DNA from: an uncultured Clostridium sp.
Lineage (GTDB): Bacteria; Bacillota; Clostridia; Lachnospirales; Lachnospiraceae
NCBI GenBank assembly: GCA_900555045.1
Contig: USJW01000154.1
Coordinates: 1 to 9,266 of the forward strand
Direction of reading: 5' to 3'
DNA: 9,266 nucleotides
Shown: positions 1 through 6,829 of the stretch, piece after piece
Layout of the letters: every line of letters starts with the position of its first letter
How positions within the stretch are numbered: position 1 is the stretch's first letter
Translations under genes and position numbers: made by a program
The notes under the pieces: model-generated
Seen by the model: only the letters and a program-made list of their open reading frames with translations
Database searches by the model: none
What the model was told of the DNA's origin: nothing

Positions 1-47
1 TGATATAAAACCTGTGGAATTTCCCGCCGCTATTTTCCCAAACCCAC

Positions 48-96
48 AAAAAAGCCCGGTGGGAGGCCGCGCCGTCCGGATGTCCTGACTCCCGGG
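48..96 (-). terminator. Probable intrinsic terminator after the M29 aminopeptidase gene
   Basis: Read on the minus strand, the arm CCCGGGAG (96-89) can pair with CTCCC (65-61) and GGG (57-55), leaving a three-base bulge at 60-58. This gives an 8-bp GC stem followed after one C by six Ts (53-48). It lies about 70 bases past the stop codon at 165. The loop is long (about 23 bases) and the stem is bulged, so it is not an ideal terminator. No further gene is visible in 1-164; that stretch is GC-rich with several short self-complementary runs (for example around 130-152). Confidence 0.45.
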
Positions 97-164
97 ATTT
101 CTCCCATTCTCCCAAGATCTCATCCGTCCGCCGCGGCCGCCGCCCGGGCCCGCAAATCTTTCCC

Positions 165-2264
165 TTATTTTTCCAGTGCTTCGTTTAACTCCTCCGTCCC
201 CGGAAGCACGAACCGCCCATGCTCAATGATCGGGATCCTCGTCCCGTCCGCCCGCACCGCCACAATCTCTCCCAGCTCCGAGTACGGAACCGTGATGTCC
301 GTGTGGCAGCTGAAGTACGCGCTCGCCATATCCGTCTTTCTGAGCAGCGAGATCTCGTTGTCCCTGGCGATGACCTCCTTGCCGTCGGGATTGTACATGG
401 GCGCATCCTCCGCAAAGCTGTAGCAGGTGTCGCCCACCGCAAAGTGTGGGCCCATCTTCTCCACGATCAGGATCGGCAGCTTGTCGCCGATTTGAAACCG
501 CTCCGCCATGGCGTAGGCCGCCGTGTTGGTCCCGATGGCGAACTCTCCCAAGGGCAGCCAGTCATGTCCCCGCATGATCACCTGCTTCACCAGCGTCCTT
601 CCCTGCTCTCTCCAGTCCGGATCCGGGCAGAAATTCTCGCAGGAGTAGTCCGTCACCCGGCCGTCCTCAAAGCGCAGCCGCAGGTTCTTAAACTGGTAGT
701 CCTGGATGTACACGTTCCCCACGTGGAGCAGTCCCTCGGTCCCGGCCAGTAACGGCGATGTGAACACCTCGCCCAGCGGGATGTTCACGTCCGCCACGCA
801 GTTCTCGAAGTTGGTCTCCCGCTCCCGGTCCGAGAGCGCGTGCAGCTTCACCCGGATGCGCGTCTCGTTGGCCCCGCTTCCGGTCACCTCCACCGTGTCC
901 GCCTCGTCCAGCGCGTCGATGAGCACCTGCTGGATATCCCGGTAGCGGTCGTAGTCCAGGGTGTTGATCTCGATGGTCGCCCGGAAAATCTCCGGGAAAT
1001 CCGGCCCGATCTGGGGCAGCGGGAAGGAGATGATGGTGAAACTTGTCTCGTCCCCCGGCATGTAGCGGTTCACAATCTGGCGCAGCTCGTTTGCCAGCGC
1101 GTTGTTTACCTCCTCCTGGTGTGCGGTGAAGGCCAGGGCGCTCTGCTTGTTCACCGGCGCAAAGCCCTCCTCGCCGAAGGTCTCCACCACCGCGGGACCG
1201 GCGCACCAGCCGGCCAGCTCCTTGAACTCCTCGTAGGCCGCCCGGGTCACGGAGAGCTTGCGCTCCTTGACGGCCGTGCCCATGAACAGGGCGCTGTCGT
1301 AGCGGTGGTCGTAGTCGTACTGCCTGTTGGGGGAGGCGCCGTAGTACCCGCGCTTTCCCGCCGTCCTGCGGTTGATGGCCTGAATGGCCGACCGGTACAG
1401 AATCGGCTTGAGCCCCATGGCCTCGAAATTTTCCATGGCCTTCCGGATCATCCGCTCAAAGCCCAGGTGGTACTCCAGCACCACCGTCCGCTTTTTGCCC
1501 AGATCCCGGCCCATGACCTCAAACCCTCTGCGAAAGCCCTCGGTGTAGGTGTCCGCCATCCGGTCCACCGTCTCCTGGGGCAGCCCGTTCATGAACCGGG
1601 CCAGCTCTGCCTCGTTCTCAGAGATGTACTCGCCGAAGCGGTAGAGATACCGCAGGTCGGTTAAGTCCGCCTCACGGATAATGTCCGCCGCGAAGGACAG
1701 GGCCGGGTCCACGCCCTCTCTCACCCTCCAGAACACGGTGCGGTCCGCGTAGTCGCTGACAAACCAGTACAGGACATCCCGCACCTGCTGCACCTGCGGC
1801 GCCCCCTGGCTCTCGGCCTGGGCCTCCTCGAACAGGTTTAACACCTCGATGAAGGTCTCGTTTAGGATGGTAATGTCCTCCAGACGCATCTCAAAGGCGA
1901 ACACGATATCGCCGCGGATCTCCGTGTACAAAAAGGCCAGGAGCTGTCCCATCTCCCCGCCCAGGCGGGAGGAGGCGAACTCCGGGTTTGCAAAGCTCTC
2001 CCCGTAGCGCTCCGGCAGCACATCCCCGTACAGCGCCTGGTTCTGCGCCTCAAGCTGTTCCAGGGTCATGGCCTCCTCTTCCCCGCTCTCGATCAAGCGC
2101 ACCAGCTCCTTAATCTGCCCGATAAAGGCCGCCGTCCGTTTAAAATAACAGCCGTAAGGCTCCGCAAACTCCTCCTCCAGCACAGCGGCAATCCGCTCCA
2201 TGGACAGGTCGTAGCGCTCCCTCACGGCTTCGTTTTCCTCTCTCAACAATTCCCGATAATCCAT
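165..2264 (-). CDS. M29-family metallo-aminopeptidase with a large N-terminal extension
   Basis: A 699-residue protein, probably a cytoplasmic leucyl-type aminopeptidase of the M29 (AmpS/PepS, 'aminopeptidase T') family. These are two-metal enzymes that remove N-terminal residues from peptides. The C-terminal third carries the family signature in order: NIPLGEVFTSP (E499), LPLGEFAIGTN (E574), MGPHFAVGDTCY (H607, Y615) and SCHTD (H654, D656). These match, in order and roughly in spacing, the AmpS ligands E250, E316, H345, Y352, H376 and D378, so the active site looks complete. Classical members are about 370-410 residues, which leaves roughly 250 extra residues at the N-terminus. That part is acidic, glutamate-rich and probably helical; I recognise no domain in it. 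There is no signal peptide or membrane segment. The ATG at 2264 has only a weak, distant ribosome site (AAGGGAAG). The gene lies 105 bases after the membrane gene at 2370-2690, across a strong stem-loop region, so it may be read through from the pyr operon or have its own promoter. Its natural substrate is unknown. Confidence 0.85.
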   Translation of the reverse strand: MDYRELLREENEAVRERYDLSMERIAAVLEEEFAEPYGCYFKRTAAFIGQIKELVRLIESGEEEAMTLEQLEAQNQALYGDVLPERYGESFANPEFASSRLGGEMGQLLAFLYTEIRGDIVFAFEMRLEDITILNETFIEVLNLFEEAQAESQGAPQVQQVRDVLYWFVSDYADRTVFWRVREGVDPALSFAADIIREADLTDLRYLYRFGEYISENEAELARFMNGLPQETVDRMADTYTEGFRRGFEVMGRDLGKKRTVVLEYHLGFERMIRKAMENFEAMGLKPILYRSAIQAINRRTAGKRGYYGASPNRQYDYDHRYDSALFMGTAVKERKLSVTRAAYEEFKELAGWCAGPAVVETFGEEGFAPVNKQSALAFTAHQEEVNNALANELRQIVNRYMPGDETSFTIISFPLPQIGPDFPEIFRATIEINTLDYDRYRDIQQVLIDALDEADTVEVTGSGANETRIRVKLHALSDRERETNFENCVADVNIPLGEVFTSPLLAGTEGLLHVGNVYIQDYQFKNLRLRFEDGRVTDYSCENFCPDPDWREQGRTLVKQVIMRGHDWLPLGEFAIGTNTAAYAMAERFQIGDKLPILIVEKMGPHFAVGDTCYSFAEDAPMYNPDGKEVIARDNEISLLRKTDMASAYFSCHTDITVPYSELGEIVAVRADGTRIPIIEHGRFVLPGTEELNEALEK

Positions 2265-2285
2265 CCGACTCTAAACTTCCCTTCC

Positions 2286-2366
2286 AAAAAAACATAGGCC
2301 GAAACGGCGCTCCGCCTTCTTCCGGTTCGCGCCGCCGCGGCCTCAGGCCTTGCGGCTGCGCCGTTT
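2286..2366 (-). terminator. GC-rich stem-loop region with T-run, possible operon terminator or attenuator
   Basis: The gap between the membrane gene and the aminopeptidase is almost filled by one structure. On the minus strand AAACGGCGC (2366-2358) and GCGCCGTTT (2310-2302) form a perfect 9-bp stem. The enclosed bases hold a further hairpin, GCCGC-GGCC around a TGA loop, near 2356-2334. A run of seven Ts follows at 2292-2286. The T-run is nine bases from the base of the stem, which is farther than in a standard intrinsic terminator, so termination may be partial. The structure starts three bases after the stop codon at 2370-2372. Confidence 0.5.
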
Positions 2367-2369
2367 TTC

Positions 2370-2690
2370 TCAGCGCAGCCCCACTATGATCACCATCAGC
2401 CAGAAAACCACCACTACCAGGATGATCCCCAGGCCGATCTTCGTCAGTATATAATTCTTTTCTTTCTCTGTAAAGGACAAAAGCCCGTACCAGCCTCCCA
2501 TCACCACGGCGGCGATGCTGGAGAATCCCAGCGCCCCCGTGACCAGGCCGCCCTGCCCCGCGTTTCGCACGGACAGGGCCATGCTGGCGGCCGCCAAAAG
2601 AAGGCCGAGAACCGCCAGCGCCAGGCTGTAATAACTGTTTTTCGCAAAGGGATGCCGGATGTAGGAAACCTTGTCACCGACGTATTTCAC
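2370..2690 (-). CDS. Small three-helix membrane protein (DUF6142-like, tentative)
   Basis: A 106-residue integral membrane protein of unknown function. I chose the GTG at 2690 rather than the ATG at 2717 because AAGGAGG lies at 2707-2701, ten bases upstream, and because the GTG overlaps the TGA stop of the preceding VanZ gene (GTGA). That arrangement usually means translational coupling. The ATG at 2717 has only a weak site and would overlap the VanZ gene by 31 bases. From the GTG, hydrophobic segments lie at about residues 21-41, 48-71 and 82-104, with a charged FTEKEKNY loop before the last helix and a short basic N-terminal segment containing YIRHPFAKNSYYS. From memory it resembles a small Clostridia membrane family labelled DUF6142; that name is uncertain. 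Its place after pyrE and VanZ suggests joint expression but does not show what it does. Confidence 0.75.
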   Translation of the reverse strand: MKYVGDKVSYIRHPFAKNSYYSLALAVLGLLLAAASMALSVRNAGQGGLVTGALGFSSIAAVVMGGWYGLLSFTEKEKNYILTKIGLGIILVVVVFWLMVIIVGLR

Positions 2691-3163
2691 CGTCCGCTCC
2701 CCTCCTTTTTCCGCCATTCAATCCTCAGCCACTGGACCACCCGGTAGCAGATATACCCCAGGGCGGCCCCCAGCGTGTTTAATGTCATGTCGTCCACGTC
2801 AAAGCTTCCGACCTTGAACACCAGCTGAATGGTCTCCAGCATAAAGCTGAAGGCAAAACTGAACAGCACCGTATTGTACCACCGCTTGCTCCTGCGGCTG
2901 ATAATCGGAAGAAAAAAGCCGCAGGGCATGAATGCAGCCACATTTCCCACGATATTGATCAGAAACGGCCACAGGCCCATCATCCTCCGGTACCGGATAA
3001 ACCGGATAATCTCCTTAAACGGCACCAGGTTGTAGGCGTACCCTCTGTCCGTGTCTGTCCGCCCGAAGCTCTCGGAAAAAAACATAAAGTAGGCCAGCAG
3101 GCACAGGTACAGGATAAACAGTACCCAGCCAAGCTTCTGGCGTTTTGTGGTATTTCGAATCAT
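2687..3163 (-). CDS. VanZ-family membrane protein
   Basis: A 158-residue membrane protein of the VanZ-like family. VanZ from enterococci gives low-level teicoplanin resistance, but most homologues have no known function and resistance should not be assumed here. Family marks are NLVPF (residues 45-49) after the first helix, NIVGNVAAFMPCGFFLP (70-86), an E110-x2-Q113 pair in the third helix, and FDVDD followed by N129 and G132 before the fourth helix. Predicted membrane helices lie at about 11-28, 66-86, 97-116 and 128-146. The C-terminal tail is very basic (RIEWRKKEGSGR), which suggests it faces the cytoplasm. AGAGAGG lies about five bases before the ATG. The gene starts 11 bases after the 52-residue gene and its stop overlaps the start of the next membrane gene, so it sits in the middle of a tight cotranscribed set. 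Confidence 0.88.
   Translation of the reverse strand: MIRNTTKRQKLGWVLFILYLCLLAYFMFFSESFGRTDTDRGYAYNLVPFKEIIRFIRYRRMMGLWPFLINIVGNVAAFMPCGFFLPIISRRSKRWYNTVLFSFAFSFMLETIQLVFKVGSFDVDDMTLNTLGAALGYICYRVVQWLRIEWRKKEGSGR
2701..2707 (-). promoter_or_regulatory. Shine-Dalgarno site that selects the GTG start at 2690
   Basis: AAGGAGG on the minus strand lies inside the last codons of the VanZ gene, ten bases before the GTG (eight if the longer GGAGGGG is used). It supports the GTG start over the in-frame ATG at 2717, which lies upstream of this site. Confidence 0.7.
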
Positions 3164-3174
3164 GGGCGCCTCTC

Positions 3175-3333
3175 TTAAAATACGATATCGGATTTGCGTT
3201 TCAGCAGCAGAGCCCCGTTGACGATCGCCACTATTCCCACAGTCAGCCCGGTCACCGCGATGATCACACCGATGGCGATATTCCCGGCGCCGGTATTGCG
3301 CATAGTCTTATACACTTTCTCCATCTGATTCAT
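3175..3333 (-). CDS. 52-residue single-helix membrane microprotein
   Basis: A short gene, ATG at 3333 to TAA at 3177-3175, with a good ribosome site (AAGGAG, six bases before the ATG) and a position 23 bases after pyrE and 11 bases before the VanZ gene. The product begins MNQMEKVYKTMRNTG, has a continuous hydrophobic stretch at about residues 18-44 rich in Gly, Ile and Val, then KRKSDIVF. This fits one transmembrane helix. Basic residues lie on both sides, so orientation is unclear. There is no cysteine, lipobox or recognisable toxin motif. The ribosome site, tight spacing and clean membrane segment argue for a real gene rather than a chance reading frame. It fills what would otherwise be a 190-base gap in the operon. 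Function unknown; an accessory subunit for the adjacent membrane proteins is one possibility. Confidence 0.75.
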   Translation of the reverse strand: MNQMEKVYKTMRNTGAGNIAIGVIIAVTGLTVGIVAIVNGALLLKRKSDIVF

Positions 3334-3356
3334 AGCACTCTCCTTGCTGTCAAATA

Positions 3357-4037
3357 TCAGGCCTTCACAGCGCCGTACTGCTCATAGTAAGCGTCCAGCG
3401 CCGCCTTAATTTTGTCGTCAATCACAATCTTCCCATTGCACTCTTTATTATACAGATGCTCGGTCACATCCTCCATGGTCACGATGGCGGCGGTGGGGAA
3501 GCCGTACAGCTCCTTGATTTCGTCCAGCGCGCTCTTCGTTCCCTTGCCGCGCTCCATGCGGTTTAAGGACACGATCAGTCCCTTGATCTCCACATCGCCC
3601 TGAGCCTTGATGATCGGGAAGGTCTCCTCGATGGACTTGCCGGAGGTGGTCACGTCCTCGATGATCATCACGCGGTCGCCGTCCTTTATGGGGCTTCCCA
3701 GCAGAATCCCCGCGTCACCGTGGTCCTTGGCCTCCTTGCGGTTGGAGCAGTAGCGGATGTCCTTGCCGTAGAGGTCGCTGATGGCCATGGTGGTCGCCAC
3801 GCTCAGGGGAATTCCCTTGTATGCCGGCCCGAACAGAACGTCAAAATCCAGGCCGAAATTGTCGTGGATGGCCTTGGCGTAGTACTCGCCCAGCTTCTTG
3901 AGCTGGGTGCCGGTCACGTAGCTGCCCGCGTTCATGAAAAACGGGGACTTGCGCCCGCTCTTTAAGGTAAACTCACCGAACTTGAGCACGTTGCTCTCCA
4001 CCATAAATTCTATAAATTCCTGCTTGTAGCTCTCCAT
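3357..4037 (-). CDS. pyrE: Orotate phosphoribosyltransferase
   Basis: A 226-residue cytoplasmic enzyme that joins orotate and PRPP to give orotidine 5'-phosphate and pyrophosphate, the fifth step of UMP synthesis. The PRPP-binding signature VMIIEDVTTSGKS is at residues 123-135. The N-terminal orotate/PRPP contact region SGRKSPFFMNAG is at 27-38, and the flexible catalytic loop with KEAKDHGD is at 101-108. Length and motif order are normal for the family, and nothing is missing. The ATG at 4037 has GAGGAG eight bases upstream (4051-4046). It starts 38 bases after pyrD and is followed 23 bases later by the small membrane gene, with no terminator between, so it is the last recognised pyr gene of the operon but probably not the last gene transcribed. 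Confidence 0.97.
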   Translation of the reverse strand: MESYKQEFIEFMVESNVLKFGEFTLKSGRKSPFFMNAGSYVTGTQLKKLGEYYAKAIHDNFGLDFDVLFGPAYKGIPLSVATTMAISDLYGKDIRYCSNRKEAKDHGDAGILLGSPIKDGDRVMIIEDVTTSGKSIEETFPIIKAQGDVEIKGLIVSLNRMERGKGTKSALDEIKELYGFPTAAIVTMEDVTEHLYNKECNGKIVIDDKIKAALDAYYEQYGAVKA

Positions 4038-4075
4038 TGTCGTCTCTCCTCGCTTATTCGTAGATTCTTGTCCGG

Positions 4076-5002
4076 TCAGCGCACCGCGCCGATCAGCTCC
4101 TTTATATCCTGTATTCCGTTGCGCTCCAAATATTCACGGATTCCGTCCACCGTCTCCACCGTCGCGTAGGGGTTGTGGAAGTTGGCGGTCCCGATGGCCA
4201 CTGCGGTGGCGCCCGCCAGAATGAACTCCAGCGCATCCTCCGCGTTGCAGATACCGCCCATGCCGATGATCGGCACCTTCACGCACTGGGCCACCTGGTA
4301 GACCATGCGCACGGCCACCGGCTTGATGGCCGGGCCGGACAGTCCGCCGGTCTTGTTGGCCAGGGCGAAGGTCCTGCGGTTCACGTCGATCTTCATGCCG
4401 GTCAGGGTGTTGATCAGGCTGATGGCGTCCGCGCCGCCCGCCTCCGCCGCCTTGGCCATCACGGTGATGTCCGTCACGTTGGGGCTGAGCTTCATGATGA
4501 TGGGCTGCTTCGCGTGGGCCTTCACCGCCTTTGTGATGGCCTCCACGGCCTTCGGGTCCTGGCCGAAGGCGATTCCGCCCTCCTTCACGTTGGGGCAGGA
4601 GATGTTGATCTCCAGCAGGTCCACCGGCTGCTCTCCCAGGCGCTCCACCACATCGATGTAGTCCTCGGTGGTTCTCCCGCACACGTTGACCACAATCTTC
4701 GTGTCGTACTGCTTGAGGAACGGGATGTCCCTCCCGGCGAACACGTCGATTCCCGGGTTCTGAAGGCCGATGGCGTTGATCATGCCGCCGTAGGTCTCTG
4801 CGATCCGGGGCGTGGGGTTTCCGGGCCAGGGCACGTTGGCCACGCCCTTTGTCACCACGGCGCCCAGGCGGTTTAAGTCCACGAACTCGCTGTACTCTGC
4901 GCCGGAGCCGAAGGTGCCGGAAGCCTCCATCACCGGGTTTTTAAGCTTCACACCGGCAATCTCCACTTCCATATTGACAGTTGTCTCTCTCTCTGTATTC
5001 AT
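4076..5002 (-). CDS. pyrD: Dihydroorotate dehydrogenase, class 1B catalytic subunit
   Basis: An FMN flavoprotein of about 308 residues that oxidises dihydroorotate to orotate. In class 1B enzymes electrons pass through PyrK to NAD+, and pyrK sits directly upstream. With numbering from the ATG at 5002, visible motifs are NPVMEASGTFG (22-32), the active-site loop NISCPN with catalytic Cys136 (cysteine is typical of class 1, serine of class 2), KLSPN with Lys171, GGLSGPAIKP (219-228) and the FMN-phosphate motif GMGGI (247-251). The (beta/alpha)8 barrel is full length. The start is slightly ambiguous: GGAGG at 5017-5013 is ten bases from the ATG and seven from an adjacent GTG at 5005, which would add one residue. 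The gene begins about 13-16 bases after the pyrK stop, as expected for two subunits made together. Confidence 0.96.
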   Translation of the reverse strand: MNTERETTVNMEVEIAGVKLKNPVMEASGTFGSGAEYSEFVDLNRLGAVVTKGVANVPWPGNPTPRIAETYGGMINAIGLQNPGIDVFAGRDIPFLKQYDTKIVVNVCGRTTEDYIDVVERLGEQPVDLLEINISCPNVKEGGIAFGQDPKAVEAITKAVKAHAKQPIIMKLSPNVTDITVMAKAAEAGGADAISLINTLTGMKIDVNRRTFALANKTGGLSGPAIKPVAVRMVYQVAQCVKVPIIGMGGICNAEDALEFILAGATAVAIGTANFHNPYATVETVDGIREYLERNGIQDIKELIGAVR

Positions 5003-5018
5003 CACACCGGCACCTCCG

Positions 5019-5804
5019 TCACAGTTCTATGTCGTCCGCCAGGAACACAGGGCCGTCCTTGCAGATCCGCTTGTTGTGCACCTGGGAGTGCTCGTCCACC
5101 TCTTTGGACTTGCAGACGCAGGCCAGACATGCCCCGATTCCGCAGGCCATCTTCTCCTCCAAGGAGAGCCAGCACTCGATGCCGTTCTCAGCCGCGTAGG
5201 CCTTTAAGGCCCGAAGCATGGGCGTGGGGCCGCAGGCGTAGATCACCTGGGCGTCAAGGCCCTCGGCGCGGATTGCGTCCAGCACGTTGCCCTTGGTTCC
5301 GGCGCTGCCGTCCTCCGTGGCCACATGGACACTTCCGTAGGCCTCAAACTCGTCCTTCAAAAACATCTGGCTGTCCCGGTAGCCCAGAACCGCCTGCACC
5401 ATATCCTTTCCGTTTACCGCGCAGAGCTCCTTCGCCAGCTGCAGCATGGGCGGAACTCCGATTCCGCCGCCGATCAGGAAGGCCTTCTTGCCCTCCTTCA
5501 GCGGAAATCCGTTGCCCAGAGGGCCCAGAACATCGATGGTGTCCCCTGCGGCCAGGGCGGAAAATTCCTTTGTCCCCGCACCTGCAATCCGGTACACCAT
5601 GCGCAGCATCCCCTGCTCCTTGTCCACCTCGCACAGGCTGATGGGCCTGGGCAGCAGGCGGGAGCCGTCCTTTGAGTAGAGGTCCGCAAACTGTCCCGCG
5701 GCCGCCTGGGAAGCAATCTCAGGTGCCTTGATCCACATACTGTATATTCCGGCAGCCAGTTTCTCCTGGGACACGATCTCTGCCGTCATCTTTACCTTTG
5801 CCAT
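5019..5804 (-). CDS. pyrK: Dihydroorotate dehydrogenase electron-transfer subunit
   Basis: A 261-residue FAD and 2Fe-2S protein that carries electrons from PyrD to NAD+. The FAD motif RPIS is at residues 53-56, the nucleotide-binding stretch IGGGIGVPPM at 111-120, and CGPTPM at 191-196, all in the ferredoxin-reductase order. The C-terminal cluster motif is intact: C221, C226 and C229 in CGIGACLAC, with the fourth ligand at C248 in RICKDGPVF. The C221-x4-C226-x2-C229 spacing matches known PyrK proteins; C231 is an extra cysteine. The ATG at 5804 is preceded by GGGAG about ten bases away. The gene lies 18 bases after pyrF. Its presence shows that orotate formation here is coupled to NAD+ rather than to quinone or fumarate, which fits an anaerobe. 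Confidence 0.95.
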   Translation of the reverse strand: MAKVKMTAEIVSQEKLAAGIYSMWIKAPEIASQAAAGQFADLYSKDGSRLLPRPISLCEVDKEQGMLRMVYRIAGAGTKEFSALAAGDTIDVLGPLGNGFPLKEGKKAFLIGGGIGVPPMLQLAKELCAVNGKDMVQAVLGYRDSQMFLKDEFEAYGSVHVATEDGSAGTKGNVLDAIRAEGLDAQVIYACGPTPMLRALKAYAAENGIECWLSLEEKMACGIGACLACVCKSKEVDEHSQVHNKRICKDGPVFLADDIEL

Positions 5805-5822
5805 TGCCTCATTCTCCCATCC

Positions 5823-6740
5823 TTACAGCACGCTGTTGATATCCGCTACCATGTCGATTACAGCCTGGCGGGAGGCCTCTGCGAAGTGCTCCGGGCCGAA
5901 CTGCTTGTACTTCTCCTGGCGGTAAGCCGCGATGATTCCTCTGGAGGAGTTCACCACTGCGCCCAGGCCGTCCTCGTTAAAGCAGGGCTTTAAGTCCGCA
6001 GCCGTTCCGCCCTGCGCGCCGTAGCCGGGCACCAGGAAGTAGGTGGTGGGCATGAGCTTTCTCAGGATACGGCTCATCTCCGGGTAGGTTGCGCCCACAA
6101 CCGCGCCCACATTGCTGTAGCCGCCGTCCATGCAGTCGCTTCCCCACTCCACGACCTTCTCCGCCACCAGCTCGTACAGCGGGCGGCCGTCGATCAGGCG
6201 GTCCTGGAACTCGCCGCTGGAGGGGTTGGAGGTCTTGACTAGCACGAACAGGCCCTTGTCCTCCGCCTTGCACACGTCCACGAAGGGCTTCACGCCGTCG
6301 GTTCCCAGGTAGGGGTTCACGGTCAAAAAGTCCGTGTGGAAGCCGCTGTAGGTCTTACTTCCCACCTGCACCTTGCCCAGATGGCCGGTGGCGTAGGCCG
6401 CGGAGGTGGAGCCGATGTCGCCGCGCTTGGCGTCGCCGATCACCAGAAGTCCCTTCTCCTGGCAGTAGTCCACGGTCCGCTGGTAGACCTTTAATCCCTC
6501 GATGCCGAACTGCTCGTACATGGCGATCTGGGGCTTCACGGAGGGAATCAGGTCAAAGGTGTTGTCCACGATCTCCTTGTTGAACTGCCAGATGGCATCC
6601 GCAGCGCCCTCCAGGGTCTCGCCGAACTCCGCGTAGGACTTCTTTAAGATGTGCTCGGGGATGTAGCTCAGCATGGGATCTAATCCCACGCAGATGGGGG
6701 CCTTTGTCTTCTTTATTTTCTCAATTAACTGTTGAATCAT
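5823..6740 (-). CDS. pyrF: Orotidine 5'-phosphate decarboxylase (long, type 2 form)
   Basis: A 305-residue cytoplasmic enzyme that decarboxylates OMP to UMP, the last step of de novo UMP synthesis. The catalytic D-x-K-x-x-D motif is in GDAKRGDIGSTSAAYA (D103, K105, D108). Other family positions are D21 in CVGLDP, K69 in SVKPQ, the phosphate-loop VPGYGAQGG (237-245) and R267 in NSSRG. At about 300 residues it belongs to the longer PyrF type seen in many Clostridia and Actinobacteria, not the roughly 235-residue E. coli or B. subtilis type. The start at 6740 is well supported: GGAGG lies six bases upstream and the hydrophilic N-terminus leads straight into the APICVGLDP strand. It is the first gene of the pyr operon, just behind the promoter at 6799-6827. 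Confidence 0.97.
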   Translation of the reverse strand: MIQQLIEKIKKTKAPICVGLDPMLSYIPEHILKKSYAEFGETLEGAADAIWQFNKEIVDNTFDLIPSVKPQIAMYEQFGIEGLKVYQRTVDYCQEKGLLVIGDAKRGDIGSTSAAYATGHLGKVQVGSKTYSGFHTDFLTVNPYLGTDGVKPFVDVCKAEDKGLFVLVKTSNPSSGEFQDRLIDGRPLYELVAEKVVEWGSDCMDGGYSNVGAVVGATYPEMSRILRKLMPTTYFLVPGYGAQGGTAADLKPCFNEDGLGAVVNSSRGIIAAYRQEKYKQFGPEHFAEASRQAVIDMVADINSVL

Positions 6741-6770
6741 GGGGTTCCTCCTTTATTTTATCTCACGTTC

Positions 6771-6788
6771 TTCAGGTATGCGCCTGAA
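6771..6788 (-). promoter_or_regulatory. Hairpin in the pyrF leader
   Basis: The short leader RNA of the pyr operon contains TTCAGG and CCTGAA as a perfect 6-bp inverted repeat around a six-base loop (CGCATA in the minus-strand sense). No T-run follows, so it is not a terminator. It lies about 24 bases before the ribosome site and could affect mRNA stability or bind a regulator; either is inference. Confidence 0.4.
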
Positions 6789-6798
6789 ACCTCACCCC

Positions 6799-6827
6799 AT
6801 TCTAACATATATAATTCCCCGTTTCAA
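6799..6827 (-). promoter_or_regulatory. Sigma-70 type promoter of the pyr operon
   Basis: On the minus strand a -35 box TTGAAA (6827-6822), a 17-base spacer and a -10 box TAGAAT (6804-6799) preceded by an extended -10 TGT. Transcription should begin near 6792, giving a leader of about 52 bases. It sits between the terminator of the upstream dehydrogenase gene and pyrF, so the pyr genes form a separate transcription unit. Confidence 0.75.
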
Positions 6828-6829
6828 GT

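Noticed and set aside
840..1664. Plus-strand open frame of 274 codons opposite the aminopeptidase gene
   Set aside because: The product is rich in Val, His, Leu and Arg and has no motifs. It lies wholly within the well-supported M29 gene and results from the GC-rich third codon positions.
4175..4876. Plus-strand open frame of 233 codons opposite pyrD
   Set aside because: It is a shadow of pyrD with a low-complexity His/Asp/Gly/Val-rich product, no ribosome site and no recognisable family.
6787..6804. Partial match to the PyrR RNA-binding consensus (GUGAGGUU core) before pyrF
   Set aside because: The full consensus is broken at the two key Cs, and most of the match lies in or next to the -10 box, so it would not be transcribed from the promoter seen. 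No antiterminator/terminator pair follows.
6792..6804. Run of four Gs after the -10 box, as in start-site or slippage control of pyrG and pyrC genes
   Set aside because: The Gs directly follow the -10 hexamer, too close to be the start site, and are not followed by C as in the known CTP-sensing starts.
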